Shown: in pieces, positions 1 through 14,400 of the stretch
Layout: each line of letters starts with the position of its first letter
How positions within the stretch are numbered: position 1 is the stretch's first letter
Assembly: GCA_963514095.1 (NCBI GenBank)
Contig: OY741281.1
Span: forward strand, 5,944,154-6,008,153
Reading direction: 5' to 3'
DNA: 64,000 nt
Source of the DNA: Eutrigla gurnardus
Lineage: Eukaryota > Chordata > Actinopteri > Perciformes > Triglidae
Translations under genes and position numbers: made by a program
The notes under the pieces: generated by a model
Database searches by the model: none
The model's input: the letters and a program-made list of their open reading frames with translations, nothing else
Told to the model about the DNA's origin: nothing

Positions 1-213
1 ACATTTTTGAATGAATATTAAATGTGAGGAACTGTGTTCTCCTCCTCTCTTTTACACTCGTTGATTAGAATTAATTCTGCCCTATTTCACCCCAAGAATG
101 TCTCATGTTTGCTTTGTTCTTCCCTCCAACTAGGGAGTAGCTCACTTCTGTAAGTCTCTGTGTCTTCTGGCATTATATTCTAGAAATTGGGATCATTAAA
201 TCAAGTTTAATCC

Positions 214-219
214 TTTATT
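214..219 (-). terminator. candidate poly(A) signal for the minus-strand 3' exons
   Basis: The plus strand reads TTTATT, which is AATAAA on the minus strand, about 260 nt past the stop codon at 480-482. It is the first canonical signal after that stop, so it probably ends the transcript carrying the exons at 773-914 and 480-703. Confidence 0.45.
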
Positions 220-479
220 AAAGCAAATTTGATGAAAAAGAGAACAAAATAATCAAAAATCACATGGAGGAAAAGAGTGTTATTATAAGTCCATCACATA
301 CAACAGGAATTCATGTTCCATATGATCCTTAATCTATAACACAAATGTGGAAGGTTATTATTATTAATATTTAATAAGAGAAAATGCAACGTCTAAGTTA
401 CAATAACTGGAAACGCATCAATATGAAGCTCAAAAGCCCACTTCAAACCTTTAGCGTACGCGTGTATATGTGAGAATAA

Positions 480-914
480 TCAATACTTTTCTCCACTAGA
501 GTCACTCAGTGTTTGAGGCTGTGTTTCAGCTGCTGGTCCAGGCTCCTCCACTGTGTCTGCAGGCTGCTCGGAGGCTTCTGATTGGTCAGCAGGCCGGTCA
601 GAAACGTCTCCCTTTGCGTCTTCTGGTTGTTTTGAAACAACTGCAACCTTTTCATCGTCTTTGTCTCCAGCGTTTCCCATGAGAAGAGTCTTAGTTACAG
701 ATTCTGCAAGAGAACAATCATTAGTAAGTATAATATATTCATATCACATATTTCATATTTCAGCCCTCTCACCCTTCCGTTTCTGCTTCGTCGTTCCAGT
801 GAGTGACTGTTTCATCTTTTCCTTCGGAGTGTTTGGGCCAAACACCACATTTCCCTCTGCATCGGTCGAGTATGACGTCACCCCCAAGTCAGGGGTTTCA
901 TCGATGATCTCCAG
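480..914 (-). CDS. two terminal coding exons, possibly an alternative myomesin-1 C-terminal tail
   Basis: Two minus-strand exons are visible. The first (773-914, 142 bp) follows acceptor tcccag, starts in phase 0 with LEIIDETPDLG and ends at donor G|GTGAGA. The second (480-703) follows ttgcag and ends at TGA 480-482. Together they encode about 120 residues: a short beta-like start, then a lysine-rich stretch, then an acidic Glu/Pro/Gln-rich disordered tail ending SSGEKY. I know no family with this sequence. They lie on the same strand, 1.5 kb past the myom1 stop, and I found no start exon of their own in between. An internal donor in the last myom1 exon (ACC|GTAAGT, exon end 2482) is in phase 0 and would join them in frame. 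The alternative is the 3' end of a separate small gene. That the exons are real is fairly likely; that they belong to myom1 is inference. Confidence 0.5.
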
Positions 915-1104
915 CTGGGAGGAGAAACACCGGAGTCAGACATCAGCACGGATACAAGACGGCTCTGCTCTAACAAGAATCAACACCAGCAGGAGAATGA
1001 TGTCTGCTACTTACCCGGGACTTTCAATGAGGTCGGACCTATCAGTGACCGCTAAATCATCTAGATACACGCGAATGCAAATTATCATAGTCTATCCAAA
1101 CGAG

Positions 1105-1107
<3 letters not shown>

Positions 1108-1142
<35 letters not shown>
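1108..1142. repeat. (AT)n microsatellite
   Basis: Uninterrupted AT dinucleotide run of about 34 bp, in the gap between the two 3'-terminal exons and the myom1 stop codon. Confidence 0.9.
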
Positions 1143-1147
<5 letters not shown>

Positions 1148-1761
1148 TAATGCATTACATTTGTTTGGTGCTATAAAATACTAGACATTTGCAAACTATT
1201 CCAACTTTATGGGTGACCCTATATATATTTTTTAATGAGTTTTTAATCTGAAACACAAGGAAAGCAAATTATTATTACGAAATCAGAAAAGTAAGGACAC
1301 CTTATGTATACTGGTCGTATATATATGTATATATTTATAATCGAGTAGATAATTTTAGCTCCCATTCTAATAAAAACCGCTGTCGTTCTTTTCATCTATT
1401 GTGTTGAAATGATGACACATTAGCCCAGCTCTGTCCAAATAGCCATTTTGACATAAATGCTTTCCAGCAGTAAATGTCATGTTATAAGTGATGAGGAACA
1501 TGAGTATCACTCTTTATCTAAAGTGTGTGTTTATCTTTTGTTTTTGTTTTCAAGCACCCGGTGGTGACGGGAGAGAGAGGGGGGTTGTCTCCATGCTGGT
1601 GGTCTGTCCTCAGGAGGTCCAAATACACAAACGGTGACTGGGAGTGAACAAACGGGACTGGAACAAAAGAGTGGATATGTGAAGGGTTCAAACCAACGTG
1701 AGACGACTCAAAGAGGAAGAGGAGGAGGAGGGAAACGGGGATCAAGGACATGCTTGTTTTT

Positions 1762-1767
1762 TTTATT
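1762..1767 (-). terminator. weak candidate poly(A) signal for the main myom1 transcript
   Basis: AATAAA on the minus strand about 675 nt after the myom1 TAA (2440-2442). No closer canonical hexamer is seen. A TATAAA-type variant lies near 2393-2398. The placement is tentative. Confidence 0.25.
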
Positions 1768-2439
1768 AGTCTCATGGAGAAACAGGGGAAGTGATCCAAT
1801 AACCTTCATTACAGCATCGTCACAATCTGAATCGTTAATGAGGGAGTGGAGGGTGATCTCGTAACCATGGTGACAGTAATGACAGTACAGTGTTCACTAC
1901 AGACAGGGAGACAGTGGAAGTGATGTCATGATTACAACACTCAAATAAACACAGGGCTAACTGTCACATCTAATGAAACGACACGCTGCATGTTTTCAGC
2001 TCATTTGCAACAAACGACTGTTTTACTGTCAGTGAAGTTTGTGGCAAATAAAGCATCAAAACACGTGCTTTTTAAAAGACATTACACACTGAAGGCATGA
2101 TTTTCTTTTCCTATCAACACAACACGTCTTTGGCTATCTTCCATCCGTCAAATAATGTTTTTCCAAAGCGAACAGAGTAAAATGAGCCTCTCTTTGCACA
2201 AACCAAACCTAATATAGCACCAGTAAACATTTTTTTGAGTGGACACGGTGCTGGATTTGTAATCATTAGATGCATTATGATTTTTCATCCCTTTAGCACC
2301 TCTAGAGATCATTTTATACTCTACACAAAATGTCGAACACATCCACAAACCTGTTTCTCTCCTTTCATCATGTTGCCAGTGATTTTTTCATTTATACACA
2401 TATTTACGACAAGATTTGGACCGCTTGCTTGTTTTTAAA

Positions 2440-5400
2440 TTATTTTTTCTTGCCGCCCTCCCCTTCGATGAAGACACTTACGGTGAAGTCCCCGCTCTCG
2501 GTGCCGTACTTGTTCTTCACGTGGATGCTGTACTTGCCGGTGTCCGACGTGTTCACGGCCGTGATGGTGAAGCTGGCGAACTTGCCCGACGCGAACTTGA
2601 GGATGCAGTGTTCGTCGGACGTGATCTCCCGGTCGTTCTTCAGCCAGGTGACCTCTGGCTCGGGGTCGCCCGAGATGTTGCAGGTGAGGTTGAGGGCCTG
2701 GTGAGAGGATGACATGAACAAAATACACAAAATGATAAAGTTATAATGATTATGTTCAGGCATATCAAGTCTATGATGGTCTGAGGGTTTACCTTGCCCT
2801 CCTGGATAGTGACCACATCAGGCAGACCTCCTGCTACTCGGGCACGACCTGAAAGAAACAATGTTATCATTTATATAAGTTAACAACCATTTAGTATACC
2901 TGAATATTAATACAAATATGTAGTTGCTTTAAAGATAAGGACCAAAGAATGAGTTATATGATCTGTCTTTTAGTTTTAAAATCCAAGTTGCAGCATTTGA
3001 AACTCCATTATAAAGTATTCTAAACAATTTTAGGACACTTTAAACATGATGCACTTACTTCTCTCTGCAATAGCAGCAGCTCTGATGAGGTAAAAACAAA
3101 GAGGGAACACAAGAATGATCAGAAGTGGAAGCTAAGGCTTACTTTTCATGCATATTTCTACTTGTACTTCCTAATAATATAATATGATAGTTATCAAGGA
3201 ATTAGAAACTTACTGGAGTCTCTTGAATTCGGCAAACGCATCATCAAATGCTGCAAAACAAACAGAAATAGGTTATGAATGCTAGTATGGGATACGCTAA
3301 ATGCAAAATAGTAAATCTTATTATAAGAAGAAATGCAAGAAGTCCATTAGAAGTGTCTGAAACATTCAAACGCAGCACAATACAATGAATGTGGCTCAGT
3401 TTCAAACCTGCTGGTGGTCTCACCTTGACCAGACAGCTCCAGGGTCCTCTTCAGACCACCTTTTCCATCGTTGAACTCAATGGCGTATTTGCCCATGTCT
3501 TTCTCTGTGGGCTCCTTGATCTGCAGCCACAGCTGATCTCCCACCACGCCGCTCTTAATGCGGTCAGAGAAGGAGATGGCCGAGTCCCTGTCGGTCAGAA
3601 ACACAGAAATAAATATTAATAAATCTAATAATAAATGTGCACATGCTTGCAAAAACAGCAAAGCAGACACACAACGTACTTATATTGCCACGTCACTTGG
3701 AGCAAATCGTTAAAGTAGCTGACAAAGGTGTAGATCCGGATGCCCTGGTCCGTGCTTGTGACCTTCAGTGGAGTCGAGGAATTGGCTGCAATTCAAATAT
3801 GATTTAAATATTTAGAATTTTGTTATGTGGCACCAAAATGTTTAATATATGGGATGGAATGTATCTTCTTACCAATAAAACTGAAAACTTCATTCATCAA
3901 GTCTTTGAAACCTGGAAGGGAACACAGTTTGATCATCCTGAGTGAAATATTTGCTGCAGTCGTGATTGGTTGACTGCGTTTGTGACTCTCAGAGGATACC
4001 TTGATCTGTCAGGTTCAATTTGGAAGTGTCTTTTCCTCTGTCGTCCTTCAGGATGACCTCGTACACGCCAGAGTCCTTCTTGGAAATCTGCCAGAGAGAG
4101 CAGCAACGTCAAAAAATGAGGAATTTGATTTGTATTCATCTGAAAAGACAAGCTTTTCCCTTCTGCAATCTATGGGATCAGCAGAAAACACAAATATGAA
4201 GTAAAAGCAAAAAAGCCAACAAACAAACGGAAAACTCAATAAATAATTCTCAGGCAAAAACAGAAGTGGCTGTCGGCCCATGACCACAAATCTTACTGTT
4301 CCCAGAAAGAGACATGAAGTGAAACTGGCATCTAAAAGTTTACATTCATTTAATAGCATTGTTAAAACATGATATGTTAAATAAGGCTGTTTATTTATAA
4401 CAAACTGTTTTAGAGTATTTAATAATAATAATAAAAAAAAAAAAATTCAAATATCTATTCCAACTTATCAAAGACCTGATTCTTGTAGACCAACACTGAA
4501 GTGAAAGATTTGGAGTATCTATATATAAACATATACATTAATTCACAGTTCACAGAGGCTTCCGTTCTCATATTCGTACCTGAGCGATTTCCAGTTTCAG
4601 AACTCCTTCGGTGAAGCCCAGATGCTCGTCTGCCTTGATCTGATGTCCGTCTTTGTACCACAGCGCCGACGTCTCCTTCTTCATGTTGCCAACCTGCAAA
4701 AGGAAGGATGTGTTTAAGTTCTAATTCAAACTCTTCTTTTATTTTATTATTTTATTTGTTCTTATTTATTTTAAAGAGTTCAGTAAGAGAAACCTGCACC
4801 TCACCTTGCATTTCAGTATCACGCAGCACTCCGGTGTCACCTCGTAACCCAAATACTCGATAAAGTGAGGACCTGGAACAAACATGGCAGTTCTAAAAAT
4901 ACAAATCGTAACGTAACGCAAACGTAGATCGACAGTAGACTCTGCTGGAGGATCATCTGTGCATCTGTGAGTGAGTGAATGTGAACCTCAGTGTCTGTCC
5001 ACGGACTCTGGATGGTTTTCTGACATGTTGTAGACAACGAAACTTAATTAATCGATAATGATAAACATTATGTGCAGCTTTAAGTACATGAGAATGCAAC
5101 AATAAACACATTTATTAGTATTTGTGGTATAAGTCTTATATGGGGCTGCAGTGATGATGCTTTCATCAGAAACAGTACAGTACCTTGCTTTCTGACCCAT
5201 TCTTTCATCTGGAACTCTGATTCCTTCTGCAGCTCCTTGAACACTGAAAGCAAAAGGAGTTGAATATATTACCATCTCAGCTCAAAACTACACTTAGTCT
5301 TGGTTGCTGTTTAATTATGTGATAACAGAAACAGATGGTACTGAAAAATAACTAGAACCTGGAACCGACCCAATCATCATAAAAGTAGCCCAATTTTTGA

Positions 5401-8400
5401 CTTGCATTCAGGGAAGGTGTTTTTGCATATTTTAGAGTATATTTTAAACACAACTCTCACTGAATTCCATCTTAATATAATTTGTGATCAGGATCCTCAT
5501 CAGGACTTTATTGGCTGAACATACCGTCTCCGATCAGAACCAAGCTGGACTGGTTGGTAGCTTTCCCGTCCTGCAGCTGGAAGGTGAAGGTGCCCTCATC
5601 CGCCGGAGTCAGCGAGTCCATAATCATCTCAATCACACCGGTGTTCTTGTCGAAGTTCATCTTGTATTTCTACAAAACAAAAAAACGGCCCTTTTTAAAC
5701 TTTAAACACCTACATACAAAAATCACTCATATATTATGAAGACCAGTTGTTTACCGACCTCCCCGTGAGAGAGAGCGTTGTCGTTGAAGACGTAATCGAC
5801 TTTGCCGTTGACTGTCATCTTGTCCGCCTGCAGCCAAAAGCGAACCTTGCCTTTCTCCAGCAGCTCCACGGCCAATTCCGACTTCAGGGGAATAACTAGT
5901 TTGAAGAAAGAGGGAGAGCCAAGTCAAAGAAACAGTCCGTGTCATGACTTTAATAGATAATTGTGATTACATGCTGATGCACTCACTGGGGAATTTGTGG
6001 TCGTGACTGACCTCCAGCAGCCTCTTCAACTCTGGAAAAACATGAGAAAGACGTTCATGAATCGAGTGAAGTCATTTTACTTCATTTAATTCTTGGATTT
6101 ACAACCCACCTTCCTCAGAGAGGGTGTAGCTGGATGAAGCTCCATCAGTGTGGGTGACGAGGCACGAGTAAATACCAACATCCTCTTCCCCGGGAGTGTT
6201 GAAAATAGCTTTGGATCTGCAGGAGAAAGGGTTCACATGAGTGAGACTACAGGCTGATGGTGTGTGGGTGAAATGAGCCTCAACTCATCGTCTCACTTGG
6301 TTCCCTTGGTTTCTGTTGTCAGGCGGGTTGCTTCTGTGATTTCCTCGTAGTTCTTGGACCACACAAATTTGGAGTCGGGGGTCATGTCACAGCACTCGAA
6401 GTTCATGGAGATGACGCCGTCGTCGTCGACGTCCACGACGATCTCCTTGGTGCCTGAAACCCAGAGAAGGTATTGAAATAACGAGCTGGTTGCCATCAAT
6501 CAAACGTTTCTCCTTACCTGGTTTGGTGACGGCTGGAACCGGCTCGGTCACCTCTGACGTTTGTCCAACGCCGGCTTTGTTCTGAGCTCGCACACGGAAC
6601 ACAAACGTCTCCCCTTCCTTCAGGTTCTTGATCTGCAGAATGAAGGAAGACTAACATCAGATCTGCCGTCACACATGTGAAGAAGAAGGAGAAGAAGAAG
6701 AAGGAGAAGGAGGAGGAGGAGGAGGACCATCGGCAAACCTTCAAGTACTTCTTCTCCGTGGCCTTGTTGTTGACTCCTCTCCACGCCTCCTCCGGTGCAT
6801 CCGCTTCCTTGATGTCCACGTAGAAACCGTTGACCGGATCACGGCCCTGGTACACAGGTGGTTTCCATAGCAACACCAGAGAGTCGCCCCGCACCTCTCT
6901 TATCTGCAGGTCGTGAGGAGGACCTGTGGTCCAAAACAGAAACAAAACATTGGACGTAAAAAAAAGAGGTCAATTAGCAACCTGGAACCCAGAAAAGGGG
7001 AAACAATGTCCATCAATTAAACATGAGTTTGTATGTTTTCAAAGGTCTAACCAACCCGGCACGGCGATGGTCCACTCCTCGCACAGGAAGGTGTTACTGG
7101 GCAGCGAAGGGATGCCGACACCCGCCATGTTGGCTGCCCGCACCTGGAACTGGTACTTCCTGTTTTCCTTCAGGTCACACACCTGGAGACAAAGAGACAT
7201 GAAGACAAAACCTTACGGAAGTGTGCTTTAAAATACAGTGTAAAACTGTATTTGGGGTGCCGAACTCATCGACTCACCCTGTACGCCCTCTCGCAGATCG
7301 CCCTGACGTTGCCCTCGTGCCACTTCCCCGGCACGCCATCGATGACTTCGCGGTAATCCACAAAGTAGCCGGTGATGTCAGCGCCGCCGACTGAGGTTGG
7401 CTGTTTCCAGGCCAGCACCATGGAGTCACGCTCACACTCCAGGACGGTGATGCCATAGGGCGGAGTGGGGGAGGCTGAGATGACAGGAAACACAAATTAA
7501 CACCTGAATGCCTCAGATGGGGGAAATGGGTGATGTAATGGGATACGGAAGCACTACAATGAGGTGATTCTTATCACTTCCAAACGTATTTTTACACTTC
7601 GGGCCAGGTGCTCTCATTTATTTATAATAATTGGAAAAATGTTATTGTAGCTTTGTTGTGCTTCAGCATCCCATGACTGAAAACCTTTCCAGTTACAGCA
7701 GGTATTGGCTACATTATAATCCCCTCTCTTCCATGATCAAAACATGACTGAAGTCCCGACTGGATTATGTTGAAGTTTAAACAATAATAGGTGAATACCT
7801 GCTGTAACAGAATATCCTCAACGGCACAATGCAATTGCACCTTTAGCTGGCTTTTTTAATATCATACACTTAAAGGAACGGTTTGAAATTTTGGGAAATA
7901 CAATTATTTGCTTTAAGATCGGTACCACTGTCTACATGCTAAATATGAAGCTACAACCAGAAGATTGTTAGCTAGCTTAGCATAAAGACTGAAAATGGGG
8001 AAATATTTAGCCTGACTCTGTCCAGAAGTCCCTAAAACTCACTAATTAACCATAGGAGGTATATAAAAAGTGGATGTAATCACCATGGTGTCACCCGTTA
8101 GTTTTGAAGCCTTGAGCTCTGGCTTTTTGGCCATCGCCATCTTGTTTTTTTGCAACAAGAGGTGATATGAGAGCTTGGAGCTAAGTAGCTAAGTCGGACA
8201 AGACTGTAGAGCCTGTCAATCACAAGGGAGCCCCGCCCTAAAGCATCTCCTGCTTTATGGTCTATTTGACTCTAAATGGAGCATAATTCACTAAATTAAC
8301 ACCTTGCTGTATTGAAGAGGACTTGAAACTATCAATTGAGACCATAAACTTGTGTTTACTGATAAATGGGGACCATTTACTGAGACAATAAGTGGTGTCA

Positions 8401-11400
8401 TTTTCACAGACTTCTACACAATGAGACTTCTTTTTGCAACCAGCAGTCACCCCCTGCTGGCTAATAGAAATAATGCAAGTTAAAGGCACCTCTGCATTGA
8501 CGTCCCACACATACGCACCCATAAAACTATTCATTTTTACACCTCAGACAAAATTCCCAAAATGTCAATCTATTCATTGATAACATTATTTATAACATAG
8601 TTATATATATATATATTCCATCATCATTTGTGGTCAGAAATTACACAACAAAGGACATGGTGATTGCTGGGACTTGGATGATGGAGCAACTGTGACTAAA
8701 AGGTCTCTCCAAAGATCATGTGACATGGTGATAACAAATCGGCCTTTCGTACACAAATAGTCACGTGAACTTGATACGCTCCCCTTTTTAGGGGCGGGAA
8801 TTTGGCCAAAGTGTCGGAGAGGTGGACATCTGAAGGAGTACACAGTGCACTACCAAAAAGGTCTCAGGTCACAAGTGTCCTGCTCTTGTGTTGACTGGAT
8901 GACCCACTTTTAAAGTACAGGGTGTGATTAGCTGGCTCCTGCCGTGTGTGTGTGTGTGTGTGTGTGTAAGAAAGAGAGACAGAGTGTGTGAGAGAGTATT
9001 TAAGTGATCTGTACTGAATGTGATGGCAGGTCCTGAGGTGCCAGGTGACTGATGTCGAGCCACCCTGTGAGAGGGGATTGTGGGAAAGTCGTGGCCAGGG
9101 AAACTACTAACAAGCGTGACTGTGTCGGGTTAAAGTTCGGTGGTGTTTCACAGTGACTTACCTCAAAGAGAAGACAACCAGAAGAGAACTTCACCAGCTG
9201 TTTATTGATTATTATAATGTCAAAAGGGTGTGAATGTAAAAGTAAAACCTTGCAGAACTGATTTTACAAGGGAAATCTTTATTTTATTGGTAATGTCAGG
9301 GTCCAATATTGTCATGGATGATCATTTATTTTGGAGTTGACGAAAAGGTTCCCATCTGCGACTGGTGCTCACCTGCCGACTCTCTCCGGGGCCTCGCTGT
9401 CTCCCGTTTAGCAGAAGGGTCTACAGAGAACTTACATGCCTGCTGGGTCTCAGGCTCATCGGCTGTCAGTACAGCCTGATCCTGAACCTCCGCACTGACT
9501 GGGTCTAAGTGTGCAGCTAAGTCAGTTAGTGGGTCAGAAACTGACACAGACTCTGAGACCAGGTCTTTTGCCAGGTCGGGGGCCCAGGACACACTGCCTC
9601 TCTTGCCCCCCTTGCATTTACCCTCCGCGGGGTTGGGCGGCTGCACGAGGGCCAAGCTAGCGGCCCCGGCCCCCCGCCTGGCTTCAGTGTCAGCCTGAGC
9701 TTTATTGGGCTTTTGCATAGTGTCAGGGGGGGACTGGACAGTTTCATGCGTGCCCGTCCAGCGTGGCCTGTGCTCGGTTAGTTGGCCCGCGTTACCCCCC
9801 GGACCCATCTCCGGCAACACACCATGAGGGATGCCGCCCCCTATAGGAGTTAGCAGAGAAAAGCATAAGACAAAAAAACGAAAAGAAAAAAAAAAACAGG
9901 CAAGAAGATCAGTTTTCAGCTCAATCACACAACATCCAGAGAGCAAAGAGAAGATGAGCAGAAACAGTACATCAGTCCATCAAATACAGTAAAATGTCTT
10001 CATCTGACAGGGAGTGAAAAATGAAGACAAGATGACCAACAAGTGACATCCGTGTGAGGAGGTGAGTATCGTCTTTTTTAGGGTTTTTATGAGAGCATGC
10101 AGGCGTGTGAAGTAGAACAGGAACAGTACGGAACAGGCAATGACCGTACTTCAGTAAGCATGCCAGTGGATTACATCACCGCTTACATTTCCACGCGAAA
10201 GATGAAATAACTGGTGATCTAATTCACATGAAGTCATTGTTTTTATCCGTTTACATTTTCTCCTCAGGGATAAGAATGTTATTTCTTATATGAAATGTTC
10301 ATTTATTTGTAATTTCAGAAAGTGGAAGTCATTGTGTTCCCTGACAACATACAGAAATACACTGGCATGTTTACTAACAGTGCAGGAAGTGAGTGTGGTT
10401 CCATCAGGAAGAAACAGAGAAGAAGAACAAAGCTGGCCAGTGAATGAGTGACATCCAAAGGCTGGACGTTATGCAGAGAGAACACATGCAGGAAATCAGA
10501 AAGACAGCTCTGACGATTATCACAGCAGCAGGATTGGTGTGTGTGTCACAATATGTTCAATATTATCATTTATGTGAAGATATTAACTTATTGCTTTAAT
10601 TGTATTAACGATGCTATGATTTTCAGATATTAATAAGTCATTACAGATCAAGTTTTATATGTGTAAAGGGTGTTTTCTGGTATAAAGCTGGAACAAATTG
10701 CCCTACTGTCATATAAATCATGAATGGAAGTGTTGCCAGATATGACTGAAACCAAAGACTCAGATCTACAGTAGAAACATATTTATTGTGTCCCTGTCGC
10801 CGATGATGTCATGAATCATTGCTAAACTATCCAACACTTCCACTGCTGGGTTAGCTGCTAGGAGAGAGGTTAAGAACGAGACACTCAGTGCAGTTTAAGG
10901 GTACCGGTTTGGGAGGGGGGAGGTGTGTGTCGCTACCTTTAGCACCGTGTGGGGGTTGCCGACACAACTTTTTTTTCCCAGGAAAGGTGAGGGAAATGGG
11001 GTGGTGGTGGTGGTGGTGGTGTGTGACATTGGGCTGGTTTGTAGCAACCACTGAATTGGATCAAACCGACCCAAATTAGAGGAAGTCTACAAGTCCTGAC
11101 CCTGCCTCAGGCTGTGCAGGGAGGAGGAGGAGGAGGAGGAGGGGGGAGGGTGGATGTGACAGGGTGGTGGTGGTGGAGGTGGTGGGGCTCATAACAGTGC
11201 TGAATAATGTGACAGGGTGACAAAGGGTGGAACCATGGTGGAGAAAGTGTGGGAGTGTAGATGCCGATGATATAAAAAACAACTGAAGACAACATCATGA
11301 TAAAATGACAATTCTAGCATTTCTTTAAGGTGTTTTTTTTTTTTTTTATCTACATAATTTAAAGGACAATCCCACCATTTGGGCCAATATTCAAACCAAT

Positions 11401-14400
11401 CCTTCTGTGGTGTTCAGGGCATTTCAGGAGTCATTTTGCGAGGTCATCTACCTCTACTCTATTTTTTTACATGTTAAAAGAGATTATAGTTTTCAAATGT
11501 AGCTTTTTCTAAAAAATTTTATATTATCAAAGAAATCACATTTGTGTTGGCTGCATTGTATTCTGTATGTAGTGAGTAGCATCTGTTACAATCTGCAATG
11601 TTTTTCACACTAAATTTATCACTAAAATGACTTTTGCACAGATATTTTTAATATTTCTTCTGAAATGAAATGTCATAGAAATGTCTTTACATAATATATT
11701 CTACCATAACTGGCTGTGTTTATCCATGAAATTTACAAAAATATACTCTTACTAACAGCAAAAATAATTCAGAAACGCAACAACAGCAGATGATTTTTAA
11801 ACATTATTAAAGGGAATTTCTTTGTGGTGGATTTTTCCTTTAAACCACACATCTGAATAAACAAACAACACCATAACATATCATTCTTGCATCAGTTTCT
11901 TCTACTGGGATGTGAATCCTCAGTTTTACTCACCAATAGCAGCCTTCACCTCCACAGCCTCAGACTCCTGGGAGAACTGGCTGATCCCTGCTGCATTCAC
12001 TGCCCTCACCCTGAACACGTAATGCTCCCCCGTCATCAGACCGTGGCAGATGAACCTGCAAGTATGGTAGTGGCCATTTTTATTAAAAACATTTGTATGA
12101 TTATTTAAACCTTAGTTGAGGAGAAAGTGTCATTTTACCTGGTGGTGTTCACAGGCTTGTTGTTGCAAGGCTCAAACACATTGCTACCCACAATGCTTCC
12201 CTCGATGTAGTATCCCACCAACTCTTTGGCCTCTCTGGACGCCTCCCAACTCACGACGACCGACGTGTCCGTGTTCCTAGTCGGGACAACTCTGCCTGGT
12301 GGAGATGGGATATCTGTGGACCAGAGTCACGTTTGGGGTCATTAACTGTGAATGTGACATCCTTGCTAACGTGATGCACGAATTTCTGACCGAGCTTGTC
12401 TCCGACGGTGGTGGCCTCGGTCGGGTCGGATGGCTCGCCGACGCCGGCAGAGTTGCAGCAGCGTACGCGGAAGCTGTAGGATTTCCCCTCGGCGAGGTCG
12501 AACAGCGCAAAGCGAGGAGACTTGACCGGGATCTCTGTGTTCACCCTCTGCCAGCTGTCTGTGCCAGAGACACACTGGCAAACGAGGATACACGGAGTTA
12601 GTGGGGATTTATCCTTTAGCAAGCACGTTTAAAATGTTGTGAAGTGATTCACCTTCTCCACATAGTACATGACCCCCTCAAGGCCTTTCTCTCCTGGTGG
12701 ATTCCAGCTCAGCACCACGTAGTTCTTGGTTGCTTCTGTCACCTGCAGCCCCAGAGGTCGGCCAGGAACGATGCCCTCTGATGAGACAAGGAGAAAGAAT
12801 TAGGTCCCTGAACACATCACCAGGTGTCACAGATGTCATTATTAAATAGAACCTAGATTTCCTACCTGCAGGCTCCTCCTCTGTGACAATGATTTGGCCG
12901 GTCCACGGAGCAGAAGTACCTGTAATTTAGTAATTCATTATACATTTTTTCTTTTTTCTGTGACAAAATTCACAATTTTTAGAATTTGATCCAAGGTAGT
13001 GGAGGTAAAAAAATATCATTACCAACCATGCATATTCAGAAGAATAATACTTCTAAATAACATTCTTGACCAATTTAAAAAAAACATATTTTAAAATATG
13101 GATGGGAGTGGTTTCAAGCTGTTTGTCCAGACACACAGTGGCGGCTGCAGTACCTCTGCGGGCGCGGTCAGCTGGGTCCATGGCGGCCACCGGCTCAGAG
13201 ACTCGGGACGGGCGGCTCATGCCAGTCTTGTTGACGGCTCGCACGCGGAACATGTAGGAGCGGCCCTCCACCAGGCCGGTGACGGGGAAACGGGCGAACT
13301 TAATGGGAGTGTCGTTGCACTGGATCCAGTGGGTGGTTCCAACCTCACACCTGTGCATGTATGACAATGATGATTATCCTTGCATTCATTAATATTATTG
13401 TTATATTCGCACCTGACTTTTTAAAGAATTCTTTATATCATTCTGTACTGTCTTTTTCCCCTCTGTAGTCTTTTCTGTGTAACTATTCAGTTTGTTTTGC
13501 TTCATGTGTGGTGCGGGATATTTTAAAAAAAGCAAAATGTCTCAGACCATTACATTAAAACTGTGATTCTCTCATTCCTTTAACCCTTTGAGGGGTTTTA
13601 CCCAGACGACCACTGAGATGACTGACCTGTCCACAAAGTAGCCCAGGATGGAGTCGCCCCCGTCGACAGCTGGCTGCTTCCAGGTGACAATGATGTAATC
13701 CTTGTTGACGTCCAGGCAGCGCACATCCAGAGGGGCGCCAGGAGCTCTTTCAACCTCTGCATCAGCATCTAACACAAACAGCAGCAGCATCTTCAGGATT
13801 GATGGTATGCATACTCCCTTTGTCTCAGGAGAACATGTAATCGGGCTGCGTGTGTGCATCTCTCTGTCTGTCCACAGCTTATCACAGCCTAATATTGTTT
13901 ATATTACTTTATGACTGTATGTTCAAGGACCTGTCATGGTTGCAGTGATTCACACTTTTTGAAAACATATTTTAATTACTGTTTTACGCCATTATTGACT
14001 GATGACTCCACGCTACTCTTACCCCGGCCAGTAGGGGGCGCAATTGGTCAACAACTGCTTCAATTTGGACTCTTGTTTTTGTTTCTGCTACAGATTACAA
14101 ATTGTTCCTTTCTTTATATCTTCATATCTGCTGTGTAAAAAACACGTCCTGTTGTTTCTCTTAATTCACTCAAACATCACAGCAGTGGTCTTTGGCGACA
14201 CACCTGGTGGAGATCGGCACTACACTTTTCTAACATTTATTTCCCTTTGAGCCGGAGAGATGTGTCTATAATGAACAGGTTCTACTGTAGCTGGTGGTTT
14301 TATAGCGAGCTCTGCCTTTGCACTGAATTGTGTGGCTGCATGACTTGATGCCAGGAATGTTTCTAGTCCTCAACTCAAGCCGAGAGCAATCAGCAGCGGG

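Noticed and set aside
1000..1080. A possible further upstream exon ending at donor CCCGG|GTAAGT near 1016
   Set aside because: In the phase needed to join the exon at 914 it contains a stop codon, so it cannot be coding there.
553..1146. Plus-strand open frame of 197 codons
   Set aside because: It runs antisense over the two minus-strand exons and into an AT microsatellite; composition follows the opposite strand.
2416..2728. Several open frames on both strands around the last myom1 exon
   Set aside because: Shadows of the myom1 Ig-domain exon in other frames.
9326..9946. The 206-codon open frame as a single-exon gene
   Set aside because: Only 9373-9840 is bounded by consensus splice sites in the phase of myom1; the ends of the frame are intron.
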